From Actinomadura terrae (lineage in GTDB: Bacteria; Actinomycetota; Actinomycetes; Streptosporangiales; Streptosporangiaceae), in NCBI RefSeq assembly GCF_022751215.1, contig NZ_JAICDG010000002.1:1984001-2048000 (forward strand): DNA of 64,000 nt, given 5' to 3'. The translations under genes and the position numbers were made by a program. The stretch's first letter is position 1; each line of letters begins with the position of its first letter. This document shows, one piece after another, positions 26,209 to 33,808 of this stretch. The notes below the pieces were generated by a model, which made no database searches, was not told the DNA's origin, and saw only the letters and a program-made list of their open reading frames with translations.

Positions 26209-26244
26209 GCTCACACGGTTCCCCGGATAAGCAACCGTGTGAGC
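26209..26244. repeat. 12-bp perfect inverted repeat in intergenic region
   Basis: GCTCACACGGTT and AACCGTGTGAGC are separated by 12 bases. A second inverted pair (CGGGCCCC at 26254-26261, GGGGCCCG at 26295-26302) follows. The region 26090-26360 holds no gene that I can support. The repeats could end transcription from the three-gene operon on the minus strand, which stops at 26361. Confidence 0.6.
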
Positions 26245-26360
26245 ATCTCGGCACGGGCCCCAGGACAGGGAATCTCGGGTACAACCCCCGCCCCGGGGCC
26301 CGCCTATCCGCGCAGTGGTCAAGGGGGGCTGAACCCACCACGCGGAAGTCTGTTCGCGGT

Positions 26361-26729
26361 CTATCGCTCCGGCCGGACGACCCGCCGCGCCTCCCGCAAA
26401 AACCCCGAATGGCCCGCATCGCCATTGCCGCAGACCTGGTTGCCGAGCCGATGCGCGGCATCGCGAATCATCGTCACCGTGCCCCCCAGGTATCCGGCCT
26501 CCTCCAGCAGGACGCGGACATGCCGGGAGACCTCGTTCAACGCGGTGCAGAACGCGTCCGCCGCAGGCACCTCGGCCTGCTCAGCCAGCGCATCCTCCGC
26601 CCGCTCCCGCGCGGTGTCGGCGACATGCCGGATGATCGCCTTAGGACGCCCCTGCGCCGCCATGACCTCCTCGAACGCAGCGGCCGCCGTCTGCGCAAGC
26701 CGTGCCGGAGACATCATCACCGGCTCCAT
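26361..26729 (-). CDS. Hypothetical protein, third gene of a small operon next to an XRE/DUF397 cassette
   Basis: This 122-residue soluble protein starts one base after the stop of a 30-codon gene, at MEPVMMSPARL. It is helical, rich in Ala and Glu in the first 75 residues (AQTAAAAFEEVMAAQ, TARERAEDALAEQ) and ends with a basic tail. No family is recognised and there is no signal peptide or membrane span. It lies in an operon that is divergent from a Scr1/XRE regulator, an arrangement that recurs in streptomycetes and actinomaduras in general terms. The function is unknown. Confidence 0.55.
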   Translation of the reverse strand: MEPVMMSPARLAQTAAAAFEEVMAAQGRPKAIIRHVADTARERAEDALAEQAEVPAADAFCTALNEVSRHVRVLLEEAGYLGGTVTMIRDAAHRLGNQVCGNGDAGHSGFLREARRVVRPER

Positions 26730-26730
26730 T

Positions 26731-26823
26731 TCAGCCCCGCCTAACAAAGCCGAAGACCCAGACAACGACCCCGCACCCAGCGCCGTAGGTCACCACCTCG
26801 GCGACCATTCGCAGCGCGCTCAC
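26731..26823 (-). CDS. 30-residue small protein, translationally coupled on both sides
   Basis: A GTG overlaps the stop of the upstream gene (GTGA), and the TGA lies one base before the ATG of the downstream gene. The peptide of 30 residues has a polar start (VSALRMVAEVVTYG) and a hydrophobic part (CGVVVWVFGFV) ending in two arginines and glycine. It could be a short membrane-associated peptide or merely a coupling device that hands ribosomes to the next gene. Its frame is tightly fitted between its neighbours, which supports it being translated. Confidence 0.5.
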   Translation of the reverse strand: MSALRMVAEVVTYGAGCGVVVWVFGFVRRG

Positions 26824-27263
26824 GCCGTCCTCCACCGCATATCACTGATCGCGAGATTGGCCGCTGTGAGTGGCTGCCGAGCAGGCGCAAGCCAAGCAGT
26901 CCCCCCATCCGCGCACCGCGCGACGATCCACCACTGCCCCTGATCCCGGTGATACGCACACCCCAGAGTGAGCGTCCCGCCGACCCCGTCCACCCGCGAG
27001 ACGGCCAGCGCCGGATACCCGTCCGACTCCACCAGCACACACGCCATGTCCGACACGTCCGAGAAACACTCAAGCACCATCCGAAGCGCCGAAAGCCGCT
27101 CCGAATGCACCGGCGTAAGCACCTCCAGAAGCGCCGACACCGACCGATGCCCCTCCCCATTAGGAACGGCCCCAGGAAACGGCAACCGATACCCCCGAGG
27201 CGCCCCCACCACACCAGGCGGATTAGCCCGAATAGGCCGCTTTTGTCGCGCATGCGTACCCAT
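26820..27263 (-). CDS. Hypothetical protein, first gene of the operon divergent from the XRE regulator
   Basis: This 147-residue protein has a basic, disordered N-terminus of about 40 residues and then a compact domain with alternating strands (ACVLVESDGYPALAVSR, GTLTLGCAYHRDQGQWWIVA, GTAWLAPARQPL). The pattern of strands ending in a WWIVARC motif suggests a small beta-rich domain. I do not recognise the family. A GAGGTGAG ribosome site precedes the ATG at 27263. It is the first gene of an operon with the 30-residue peptide and a helical protein and is divergent from an Scr1/XRE regulator, which may control it. Confidence 0.6.
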   Translation of the reverse strand: MGTHARQKRPIRANPPGVVGAPRGYRLPFPGAVPNGEGHRSVSALLEVLTPVHSERLSALRMVLECFSDVSDMACVLVESDGYPALAVSRVDGVGGTLTLGCAYHRDQGQWWIVARCADGGTAWLAPARQPLTAANLAISDMRWRTA

Positions 27264-27338
27264 AAGCCGGTCTCACCTCGCAGGCCAGAGGATTTGTCGA
27301 ACGGGGTACAGGATGCGCCGCCGCGAGGTATGTTCGCT

Positions 27339-27353
27339 ACGTTCCTTGAACGT
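27339..27353. promoter_or_regulatory. 15-bp inverted repeat, probable XRE operator
   Basis: ACGTTC, CTT, GAACGT is a perfect inverted repeat in the 113-base gap between the divergent hypothetical operon and the Scr1/XRE gene. The flanks (GTTCGCT to the left and GAGCAAC to the right) extend the symmetry imperfectly. Position and size fit an operator for the adjacent regulator. Confidence 0.45.
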
Positions 27354-27376
27354 CGAGCAACGAATTGGATCATGAA

Positions 27377-28258
27377 ATGCAGCGTCGACCGGAGCCGGAA
27401 AAGCAGCGGCCTTCTACGATTGGCCTGCGAGAACACAAGGCGCGGACGCTCGATCCCGCGCGTTCTCTGTGGGACCTAATTGCCGTGGAGATGCGTAGGC
27501 AGATCTACGTTCAGAGCACGTCCCAAGCTCGCGTATCGGAGTATTTGGACGTATCGCGCTCTCACGTCACGCGGTTAGTAAACGGGACACGTCGGTTGTC
27601 TCCGGAGCACGCAACGGCCCTTGACGCTTATTGGCAGTTGCGCGGCCTGCTCGCGCACCTGGTGGCTCACGCCCTCGCCCGCCCGGATGACGACTGGATG
27701 ACGTCCCTGGCTGCGTACGAGGCTCGGGCCACGCGCGTCCGCTCTTGGGATATGGGGGCCGTCCCCGGACTGTGGCAGACACCCGATTATGCGCGGACCA
27801 TGTTCGAGCGAGGCCACGCAGCCGGACTTCTCTCGGACGTGGATGCAGCGCTGGCTACCCGACTGGAGCGTCAGGCAGCCGTATGGGGGCGTGCGGACCC
27901 GCCCCGAGTGTCTGCCTTCATCTCATGGGTTGCGCTTTCGTCCCCACCCGGCAGGGATCCGCAAGTGATGCGGGATCAACTTGCGTACCTTCTGGAGCTC
28001 TCGGAGCGTCCGGGGGCTAGCGTGCGCGTCGTGGGTCAACACATGGGATGGCATATCGGGCACGATGGCTCGTGCAAGCTTCTCACCGTAGGGGCTGACA
28101 TGGCGTTCGCGGAAGCGGCCGGAACGGTCGGCAAGCTGATCTTGGACCCTGACCGCGTTGAGCACTACGCGCGGCGCATGGAACAGATCAGTGATCTAGC
28201 CTGGAACGCGGAGGAATCCCGTACCGCGATTCAGCAAGCGATGAGGACGTACGCATGA
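27377..28258 (+). CDS. Scr1-family XRE regulator (helix-turn-helix plus DUF5753)
   Basis: This protein of about 293 residues has an N-terminal XRE helix-turn-helix (around QARVSEYLDVSRSHVTRLV) and a DUF5753 domain (starting near SWDMGAVPGLWQTPDYARTM and including QLAYLLELSERPGASVRVV). Such regulators are paired with DUF397 proteins in actinomycetes and influence development and antibiotic production. An in-frame TTG at 27365 is an alternative start; neither has a good ribosome site. Its stop overlaps the ATG of a DUF397 gene (ATGA), so the pair is coupled. GC content is lower than in neighbouring housekeeping genes. Confidence 0.85.
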   Translation: MQRRPEPEKQRPSTIGLREHKARTLDPARSLWDLIAVEMRRQIYVQSTSQARVSEYLDVSRSHVTRLVNGTRRLSPEHATALDAYWQLRGLLAHLVAHALARPDDDWMTSLAAYEARATRVRSWDMGAVPGLWQTPDYARTMFERGHAAGLLSDVDAALATRLERQAAVWGRADPPRVSAFISWVALSSPPGRDPQVMRDQLAYLLELSERPGASVRVVGQHMGWHIGHDGSCKLLTVGADMAFAEAAGTVGKLILDPDRVEHYARRMEQISDLAWNAEESRTAIQQAMRTYA

Positions 28259-28443
28259 CCATGTGGCGCAAGGCAAGCAAGAGCACGTCCGATGGTGGGG
28301 ACTGTGTTGAACTCGCGGAGTTCCCCCTGGCGGTTGGCATCCGGGACAGCAAGGACCCCCACGGCCCCAAGATCGCACTCCCCACCACCAGCTTCCGTGA
28401 CCTGATGACCGCCATCAAGCGCGGCGAGCACGACACCCCCTGA
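28255..28443 (+). CDS. DUF397 domain protein, partner of the XRE regulator
   Basis: This 62-residue protein is a single DUF397 domain: it starts MWRKASKSTSDGGDCVELAE and has the typical VGIRDSKDPHGP segment and a C-terminal helix. DUF397 proteins bind or antagonise their Scr1/XRE partner in the systems studied. The start overlaps the regulator stop. A terminator-like hairpin follows 16 bases downstream. Confidence 0.9.
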   Translation: MTMWRKASKSTSDGGDCVELAEFPLAVGIRDSKDPHGPKIALPTTSFRDLMTAIKRGEHDTP

Positions 28444-28458
28444 CCCGCCCCCGGCACC

Positions 28459-28497
28459 CAGAAACCCTCGGTCACCCCGGTAGGCCGGGGGTTTCTG
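28459..28497 (+). terminator. Hairpin terminator after the first DUF397 gene
   Basis: A 9-bp outer stem (CAGAAACCC and GGGTTTCTG) with a GC-rich inner fold (CCCCGG/CCGGGG) forms after the stop. It probably separates the regulator-DUF397 pair from the second DUF397 gene. Confidence 0.65.
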
Positions 28498-28555
28498 CCG
28501 TCCACACACCCGGGTATCTGATCCGTGCACTGCCCCCACCAACGGAGGTGCACAC

Positions 28556-28810
28556 ATGACCACCTGGCGTAAGTCCAGTCGCAGTGGGACGAGCGGCAAC
28601 CAGAGCGATTGCGTCGAAGTTGCGGCGCTCACCTGGCGCGAGGCGTCGCGCAGCAACACGTCCGGCGGTGACTGTGTGGAGGTTGCCCCGCTCTCGGGAA
28701 CCATCGGGGTCCGGGACAGCAAGGATCCGCAGGGGCCCGTGCTGGAGTTCACGCCGGTCGAGATGGCCGCCCTGTTCGAAAGAGTGAGAGCCGGGCTGGT
28801 CGCGCTCTAG
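28556..28810 (+). CDS. DUF397 protein with a duplicated N-terminal half
   Basis: This 84-residue protein begins with a partial DUF397 motif (TWRKSSRSGTSGNQSDCVEV) and then restarts with a complete DUF397 domain (TWREASRSNTSGGDCVEVAP, then IGVRDSKDPQGP and a C-terminal helix). The duplication of about 24 residues is unlike normal single-domain members of about 60-75 residues. It follows a CGGAGGTG ribosome site. It may be a second partner of the upstream Scr1/XRE regulator or serve another one elsewhere. Confidence 0.85.
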   Translation: MTTWRKSSRSGTSGNQSDCVEVAALTWREASRSNTSGGDCVEVAPLSGTIGVRDSKDPQGPVLEFTPVEMAALFERVRAGLVAL

Positions 28811-28820
28811 GGTAACCAGC

Positions 28821-29081
28821 ATGAGAACGTGCTGGCAGTGCTACTCGTGGCACGGTGCTGAGATCGACGTTGCGGGCGCGCCCGACGAAGAGTGGACCAG
28901 CCCCGAGGGTGCGGTGGAGTTCCTGCGGACTCAACTCACCACGCACGGGCTGTACTCCAAGGAAGTCCTTGTCGAAGCCCTGCGGGACCTCCGTAGTGGC
29001 GGCTCCGTGTCGCTCGGCAACGACCTGCCCGACGGCGACCGCCTCCACCTCGCAGTCAGGCCCGTGCAGGCCGGCGAGTAG
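28821..29081 (+). CDS. Small hypothetical protein next to the DUF397 cassette
   Basis: This 86-residue soluble protein starts 11 bases after the DUF397 gene. It opens with MRTCWQCYSWH, whose two cysteines and histidine could bind a metal, followed by an acidic region and a helical middle (SPEGAVEFLRTQLTTHGL). No family is recognised. Its tight spacing suggests it is co-transcribed with the second DUF397 gene. The 283 bases that follow, up to 29364, contain no gene that I can support. Confidence 0.55.
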   Translation: MRTCWQCYSWHGAEIDVAGAPDEEWTSPEGAVEFLRTQLTTHGLYSKEVLVEALRDLRSGGSVSLGNDLPDGDRLHLAVRPVQAGE

Positions 29082-29364
29082 CCCGACCGCTGCGCCGCCC
29101 CCTCCGCGCCGTCTCGAGGTGGGACGTTTGCTGCGGCACGGGACGCTTCCGCGAGCTGGTCAGGGCCATCGAACACGGCAACACGACGCACCCTGATCAA
29201 CCCCGAACCTTCCAGGAACGACGCCGTGGGCGCGGACGCAGGCCATGTCGTCCTCGCCGCCTGGCCGCCGTCCATCCTAAAATCGCAAGTCGGCTGGTGA
29301 ACGGTGCTGCGGGGGCACACGGCCGAGTGGGCCCTTGCTGTGTGGACCTGTGGGTGGCGCTGAG

Positions 29365-30270
29365 GTGACCGAGGGGTTGGTACGGGTCGTCGCGATGTGT
29401 CGGGAGACGCTGGGTGACGGGCCGGGAACCAGGCGTCCTCTGGCGGAGGATTCGTCCCTCGACATTGTCGAGATCACCTGTCGTGACGATCGGCGGTCGT
29501 TTCGTCCGCCGGTCATGGTCTCCGGGCCCGATGCCGGGGTCATGCGAATGTTGTTGGTCCGCTCCGGCGGGTTCTTGGCGCGGGTCAACGGCCGTGAGGA
29601 GTTCACCGACCCGGTCACGGGATTCGTGCTCCACCAGGGCGACGATGTGGCCTTCGCCCACCCCGCCCACACCCGCGACGTCAGCACGATGCTCGATCTC
29701 GGCCAGGACGTCTACGGCGACGTCTGCGGTGACCTCCTGCCACCGGCCCGGAATCCCGTCGTGCCGGTCACCGCCGCGCTCGACCTGGCCCACCGGCGGC
29801 TGGTCTCCGCCTGCCGGGCGGGGATCGACCGCTTCGAGGTCGCCGAGCGGGTGCATCACCTGCTCACCACGGTTTCCACCCCGCGCACTCCGGCACGGAC
29901 CGGGCGGCGCCCCGCCACCGTCCAGGCGCACCGCAGGCTGGTCGACCACACGCGGGCCGTACTGATCGACGGGCCGCTGACGGCGAGCCTGGAGGAACTC
30001 GGCCGCCGGGTGGGCTGCTCCCCCTTCCACCTCAGCAGGGTGTTCCACCAGGTCACCGGGCAGACCCTCAACCACTACCGCAACCAGTTGCGGGTCCGCG
30101 CCGTGGCCGAGGACCTCGCCGACGGACACTCCTCACTGCGGACGCTGGCCACCACCTACGGCTTCGCCGACCAGGCCCACATGACCCGCGTGTTCCGACA
30201 GCACACAGGACAGGTGCCCAGCGCGGTTCGGGCGATGCTGAGACCGCCCGGCCCGGGTGAGCGGATCTGA
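29365..30270 (+). CDS. AraC-family transcriptional regulator
   Basis: This regulator of about 301 residues has an N-terminal ligand-type domain of about 190 residues with cupin-like strands and a C-terminal AraC DNA-binding domain with two helix-turn-helices (LTASLEELGRRVGCSPFHLS and LRTLATTYGFADQAHMTRVF). The start is uncertain: GTG at 29365 is used, while ATG at 29395 is possible. It is followed by an aldo-keto reductase gene 83 bases away on the same strand, which it may regulate. The effector is unknown. Confidence 0.83.
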   Translation: MTEGLVRVVAMCRETLGDGPGTRRPLAEDSSLDIVEITCRDDRRSFRPPVMVSGPDAGVMRMLLVRSGGFLARVNGREEFTDPVTGFVLHQGDDVAFAHPAHTRDVSTMLDLGQDVYGDVCGDLLPPARNPVVPVTAALDLAHRRLVSACRAGIDRFEVAERVHHLLTTVSTPRTPARTGRRPATVQAHRRLVDHTRAVLIDGPLTASLEELGRRVGCSPFHLSRVFHQVTGQTLNHYRNQLRVRAVAEDLADGHSSLRTLATTYGFADQAHMTRVFRQHTGQVPSAVRAMLRPPGPGERI

Positions 30271-30353
30271 ACAGAAATCTTCTACGCCACCGCGGTACGC
30301 CCACGTGATGATCATCAACGAATGCTGTCACGGGCTAAATGAGAGGGAACTGG

Positions 30354-31364
30354 GTGAAATACCGCATTATCGGCGCTGACCCGGCGACGCGGCGTGAGGT
30401 GAGCGTGCTCAGTCTCGGCGCGATGTTGTTCGGCACGACCACCGACGAGGAGACGTCCTTCGCGATTCTCGATCGGTATGTCGAGGCGGGCGGCACGTTC
30501 ATCGACACCGCGAACAACTACGCGTACTGGAACACCGGTAGCCAGGGCGGGGAAAGCGAGGCGTTGCTCGGCCGCTGGCGGCGCAGCCGCGGGGTCGGCG
30601 AGGAGATCACCATCGCCACCAAGCTCGGCGGCCGGCCGACCGCCGCCACCAAGCCGACCGGCTCCACCAGCGGGCTGGCCCCCTCGGACGGCGTTGAGGG
30701 GGTGAACGCCAAGGTGATCCGGGAGTCCTCGGCCGCCAGCCGCGAGCGCCTCGGCGTGGAGCGGCTGGACCTGTTGTACGCGCACATCGGGTTTCCGGAC
30801 GCGCCGTGGCAGGAGATCGTCGAGGCGTTCGGCGCACTGGTCGCGGACGGCACGGTCGGCCTGCTGGGCGCCAGCAACCACTGGGCGTGGAACGTGGAGC
30901 GGGCCAGGAACCTGGCCGCCGCCGCCGGCCTGCCGGGCTACGAGGTCCTCCAGTACCACCACAGCTACCTGCGGCGGCGGGGCGACCTGCCCGGCAGGCG
31001 CTCCCCGGACGGGGAGATCGGCCTGGCTTCCGGTGACCTGCTCAGCTATGTGCGGGCCGAGCCCAGCCTCACGCTGGTCGCCTACTCCCCGCTGCTGGGC
31101 GGCGCCTACGTACGCCAGGACAAACCCCTGGACGCCGCCTTCGACCACGCGGGCACGCCCGCCCGCCTGGCGGCGCTGCACCAGGTGGCCGACGAAACCG
31201 GGGCGACCCCCAACCAGGTGGTGCTGTCCTGGCTCATCGGCGGCGAGATACCGGTCATCCCCCTGGTCGGCGCGTCCTCGGTGGCGCAACTGGAGGAGAG
31301 TCTGGCGGCCGTGGACCTGGAGCTGACCGGGGAGCAGCGCGCCAAACTGGACGCGGCACACTGA
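30354..31364 (+). CDS. Aldo/keto reductase
   Basis: This protein of about 336 residues has the AKR barrel with a visible catalytic set: Asp and Tyr in IDTANNYAYW, Lys in IATKLGG and His in LYAHIGFPD. The C-terminus holds the NADPH-binding segment VIPLVGASSVAQLEESL. The GTG at 30354 is preferred to the ATG at 30339 because an AGAGGGA ribosome site lies between them. It reduces aldehydes or ketones with NADPH; the substrate is unknown. It probably forms a unit with the preceding AraC regulator. After it the sequence turns into gene remnants. Confidence 0.88.
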   Translation: MKYRIIGADPATRREVSVLSLGAMLFGTTTDEETSFAILDRYVEAGGTFIDTANNYAYWNTGSQGGESEALLGRWRRSRGVGEEITIATKLGGRPTAATKPTGSTSGLAPSDGVEGVNAKVIRESSAASRERLGVERLDLLYAHIGFPDAPWQEIVEAFGALVADGTVGLLGASNHWAWNVERARNLAAAAGLPGYEVLQYHHSYLRRRGDLPGRRSPDGEIGLASGDLLSYVRAEPSLTLVAYSPLLGGAYVRQDKPLDAAFDHAGTPARLAALHQVADETGATPNQVVLSWLIGGEIPVIPLVGASSVAQLEESLAAVDLELTGEQRAKLDAAH

Positions 31365-31429
31365 GCCTCTCGGTTGGCGACGGCGTGTGATCGTCAAGCA
31401 GCCCGCCGGTGGCCCAACGCCCGGAAAGC

Positions 31430-31757
31430 CGTCCTCATGCGCCACCTACTGAACTGGTAGAGGCGCGTGGCCTGGACGCCGTGATCGCCGAGAACCTCGT
31501 GGACGACATCACCGCCCAGGACGCCGAGCACCGGATGCGAGCGGCCCTCAAGGACAACCCGGAGGGCGCCGAAGGGCTCGTCGAGGTCGACCGGCTACTG
31601 GAACTGGCAACGCCGTACGTGGGCGGGCACCGCATCCGGTTCGCGCCGAACCTCGTCCGAGGCCTGGACTACTACACGGGGGCGATCTGGGAAGTGACCG
31701 CGCCCGGCCTGCCGGGGTCGATCGCGTCAGGCGGCCGATACGATTACCTGATCAGGT
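31430..31757 (+). pseudogene. Fragment of histidyl-tRNA synthetase (hisS-like remnant)
   Basis: About 110 codons match the middle of a class II histidyl-tRNA synthetase: the diagnostic VRGLDYYTGAIWEV and IASGGRYDYLI motifs (HisA motif region and motif around the histidine pocket) are intact. The N-terminal catalytic part and the C-terminal anticodon-binding domain are missing. The frame ends at 31757-31759, where the sequence switches to a secreted-protein remnant. It must be a non-functional leftover of a duplicated or imported hisS copy. Confidence 0.75.
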
Positions 31758-32288
31758 GAGCGTCGCAGTCGGGGCGGTGTGCGCCTCCCCGCTGCCGGGT
31801 TACCACATCGCGCCCGGCCCGGTCGGGCAGAACGTCGCCGGCAGCGCCCGCCAGCAGGCCACCTGCGCCCAGCCGGGCACCGTCCCGCTGGGCGTGGGCG
31901 GCAACAGCGCCGGCCAGCCCCGGCTCGGCCTGTCGGCCCTTTACATCGACCAGGCCAACGGCGCCTACCGCGCCAACGTCGCCATCAACCAGAGCCCCGC
32001 CGGCGGCAACTCCGTGCAGGCCATCGTGGTCTGCGCCGCCCCGCCCACCGGCTACGAGCTCGTCACCAGCCCCCTCAGGACCTCGGTCCCCTCCTACTCC
32101 AAGGTGCCCATCGCCTGCCCGTCGGGCAAGACCATCGTCTCCGGCGGCCTGTCCATCCCCGGCACCTACAGCTACATCAGCCAGATCAACCCCAGCAGCG
32201 TCAGCGGGTACTGGGAAGCCTCCGCCTTCACCCCCCCGGCGGCGACGGCAAGTACAGTGCCACCACCAGCGCCATCTGCACCTCCTGA
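31758..32288 (+). pseudogene. Frameshifted 3' fragment of a secreted repeat protein
   Basis: The fragment reads AVCASPLPGYHIAPGP, then CAAPPTGYELVTSPLR and VPIACPSGKTIVSGG, a repeated cysteine-containing pattern seen in secreted actinomycete proteins; the signal peptide and N-terminus are lost at the junction with the hisS remnant. Near 32231-32237 a run of seven Cs appears one base short: adding one C restores an ending SGYWEASAFTPPGGDGKYS to a TGA at 32286-32288. The gene keeps its own hairpin terminator 11 bases later. It is a decayed gene, unless the indel is a sequencing error, which would still leave the N-terminus missing. Confidence 0.7.
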
Positions 32289-32298
32289 CCTGAACACC

Positions 32299-32344
32299 CC
32301 GAGGGGGTCGGGCACGCCAACCCCACAGTGCCCGGCCCCCTCGG
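32299..32344 (+). terminator. Strong hairpin terminator of the secreted-protein remnant
   Basis: Arms of 17 bases (32299-32315 and 32328-32344) pair with one G-U and enclose a 12-base loop. It lies 11 bases after the restored stop of the remnant, so the original gene end is preserved. Confidence 0.75.
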
Positions 32345-32815
32345 AGAGCCCGGCGCTCGGGGCTGGCTGCCCAGGTCGCGCGGCGCGGCGTTCCGGGCCG
32401 CGAGGAGGATCAGCGCGGAATGATCAGCGCGACCTCCTCCGGCCGCATGGTGCGGAAACGGCCGGTCCACATCTCACTCCGGACCATCGCGACGTCGAAG
32501 AGGTAGAAGCATTCACCGTCGATGACCTCGGAGCGTGACCGACTGCCAGCGCATCCGCACCGCCAGAGTCCTGGCCATGGGCGAAGCCCACGCACGTCCA
32601 GCCCAGTACAAGAAGGGAATCGGAAGCCGACGCCAGGTCTGGAACGGACAGCTTAACAACAATGGACTAATGGACACGCAGGTCAGGCGTCAGTGACAAC
32701 TCGATCTTGGTCGAGCGGGCGGAGTTTACGCGAAGTTACATAGCTGCCGCGACTGGAACCTGGCATGCTCTGTCGCAGGGCCAAGGAAATGGCTTCGCCA
32801 ACCCGAGGAGATTTC
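32345..32815. other. Intergenic stretch without a supported gene
   Basis: The stretch holds a 61-codon minus-strand frame (32410-32595) whose second half (EVIDGECFYLFDVAMVRSEMW) looks protein-like, and a 54-codon plus-strand frame (32535-32696). Neither has a ribosome site or a recognised family, so they are read as decayed remnants. The upstream region of the small secreted protein gene at 32816, with a GAGGAG ribosome site, lies at its right end. Confidence 0.4.
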
Positions 32816-33241
32816 ATGCGTCAGCCGCTTTCTGGAAGTGCGTCCAGCGCGTCCTTAATCCTCAAACCGCTAGTCGTCATGGCAGCGGCCGGTGCCGCTC
32901 TCTTCGCCGCGCCGGCGGCGGCATCCGCCGCACCCACCGGCACGGTCTCGCCGGGCGCCCACGCCCAGGCCGCCACCTCTATCTCAGGCACCGCGAGCAG
33001 CAAGCACGCCGGCGCCGGCATCGCCGCCGTCTTCAACTGCCGGTACTTCGGCCGTCCGCCGTATCAGGAGCTCCAGTTCAACTGCTTCATTCAGTCCGGT
33101 CACCTCCGGACGGTCCTCAATTGCGTCGACGGACGGCGCATCTCCGGCCCCACCTTGGGACCGACCGGCTACTGGCAGCCCTTCACCATCAGCTGTGCGC
33201 CCGCCCAATACTCCACCTTCGACTACTACGGTAGCGACTGA
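32816..33241 (+). CDS. Small secreted cysteine-containing protein
   Basis: This 141-residue protein has a Sec signal peptide: a polar N-terminus, a hydrophobic core (LVVMAAAGAALFAAP) and a likely cleavage site after ASA (AAASAAPT). The mature part has four cysteines in short motifs (NCRY, NCFI, NCVD, SCAP), suggesting two disulphides in a compact beta-rich domain. A GAGGAG ribosome site precedes the ATG at 32816. I do not recognise a family. It stands alone between remnants, so it may be part of an accessory island. Confidence 0.75.
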   Translation: MRQPLSGSASSASLILKPLVVMAAAGAALFAAPAAASAAPTGTVSPGAHAQAATSISGTASSKHAGAGIAAVFNCRYFGRPPYQELQFNCFIQSGHLRTVLNCVDGRRISGPTLGPTGYWQPFTISCAPAQYSTFDYYGSD

Positions 33242-33375
33242 CATATTCCAAAAAGTCCGACAGTGCCGCAGTCCCCGCGTGGATGACCGCTAGTGCCGCA
33301 TCAAGCAACGCGGGTCCTCGAATTCGGAGCGAGCGCGGCTAGGTGCGGTGGGGACCTCGGCAGCAGAACGGGCAC

Positions 33376-33423
33376 AGGTCCTGGTGATCACGGAGTTGCA
33401 ACGCTCTGTGATCGCCGGGACCT
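33376..33423. repeat. 20-bp imperfect inverted repeat
   Basis: The arms 33376-33395 and 33404-33423 match at 17 of 20 positions around an eight-base loop. The size is like a terminator for the secreted protein gene, or like a mobile-element end or folded RNA. Confidence 0.55.
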
Positions 33424-33671
33424 GCGCCCGCGCTGCCCTCATGGCTGACCGAACCGCTCTGGGACCTGATCGCTGTGGCCGATGAGATTGCGGGACCCAG
33501 GCCGAAGTGTCCATCCAGGCCGGTGCCTCCGCTGGCGCGGGACGATCTCATGCTCGACCCCTACTCGGGGCTCACCCTGGCCGATCTTCGCCAGAAGCCG
33601 GCGGAGCCGGTGGGGTACGCGGGCCCATACTCCTTCCGTCGTGCGGCGGCCGCTCCCGTGCCCTCGCACGG

Positions 33672-33707
33672 GGGTGCCGGCGTTCTCGCGCGCCACGGCC
33701 GGCACCC
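33672..33707. repeat. 10-bp perfect inverted repeat upstream of the acetyltransferase gene
   Basis: GGGTGCCGGC and GCCGGCACCC enclose 16 bases, about 100 bases before the acetyltransferase start. It may be a leader hairpin or a terminator. Confidence 0.5.
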
Positions 33708-33808
33708 TAGACACGGGGGTTGCCGTTCCGCGGCCTGGACCGCGGATGGCCCATGCCGGTTGGGGCGTTCGACTGATCGGAGGTGGTGTTGGGGGAAGGA
33801 TGCCTTTC

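Larger units (their letters stand above)
33242..33808. other. 567-base intergenic region with two strong hairpins
   Basis: No supported gene. A long imperfect hairpin lies at 33376-33423 and a perfect 10-bp one at 33672-33707. A short plus-strand stretch near 33450-33500 reads ALWDLIAVADEIAG, loosely like the start of IS5-type transposases, but it leads nowhere. The right end is the leader of the acetyltransferase gene. Confidence 0.5.

Noticed and set aside
32410..32595. A 61-codon minus-strand gene
   Set aside because: No ribosome site, a low-complexity start and no recognised family; probably a remnant.
32535..32696. A 54-codon plus-strand gene with a basic tail
   Set aside because: No ribosome site and no coherent neighbour; not enough evidence.
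33450..33560. The start of an IS5-type transposase (LWDLIAV-like)
   Set aside because: The likeness ends after a few residues, with no DDE motifs and no terminal repeats of an element.
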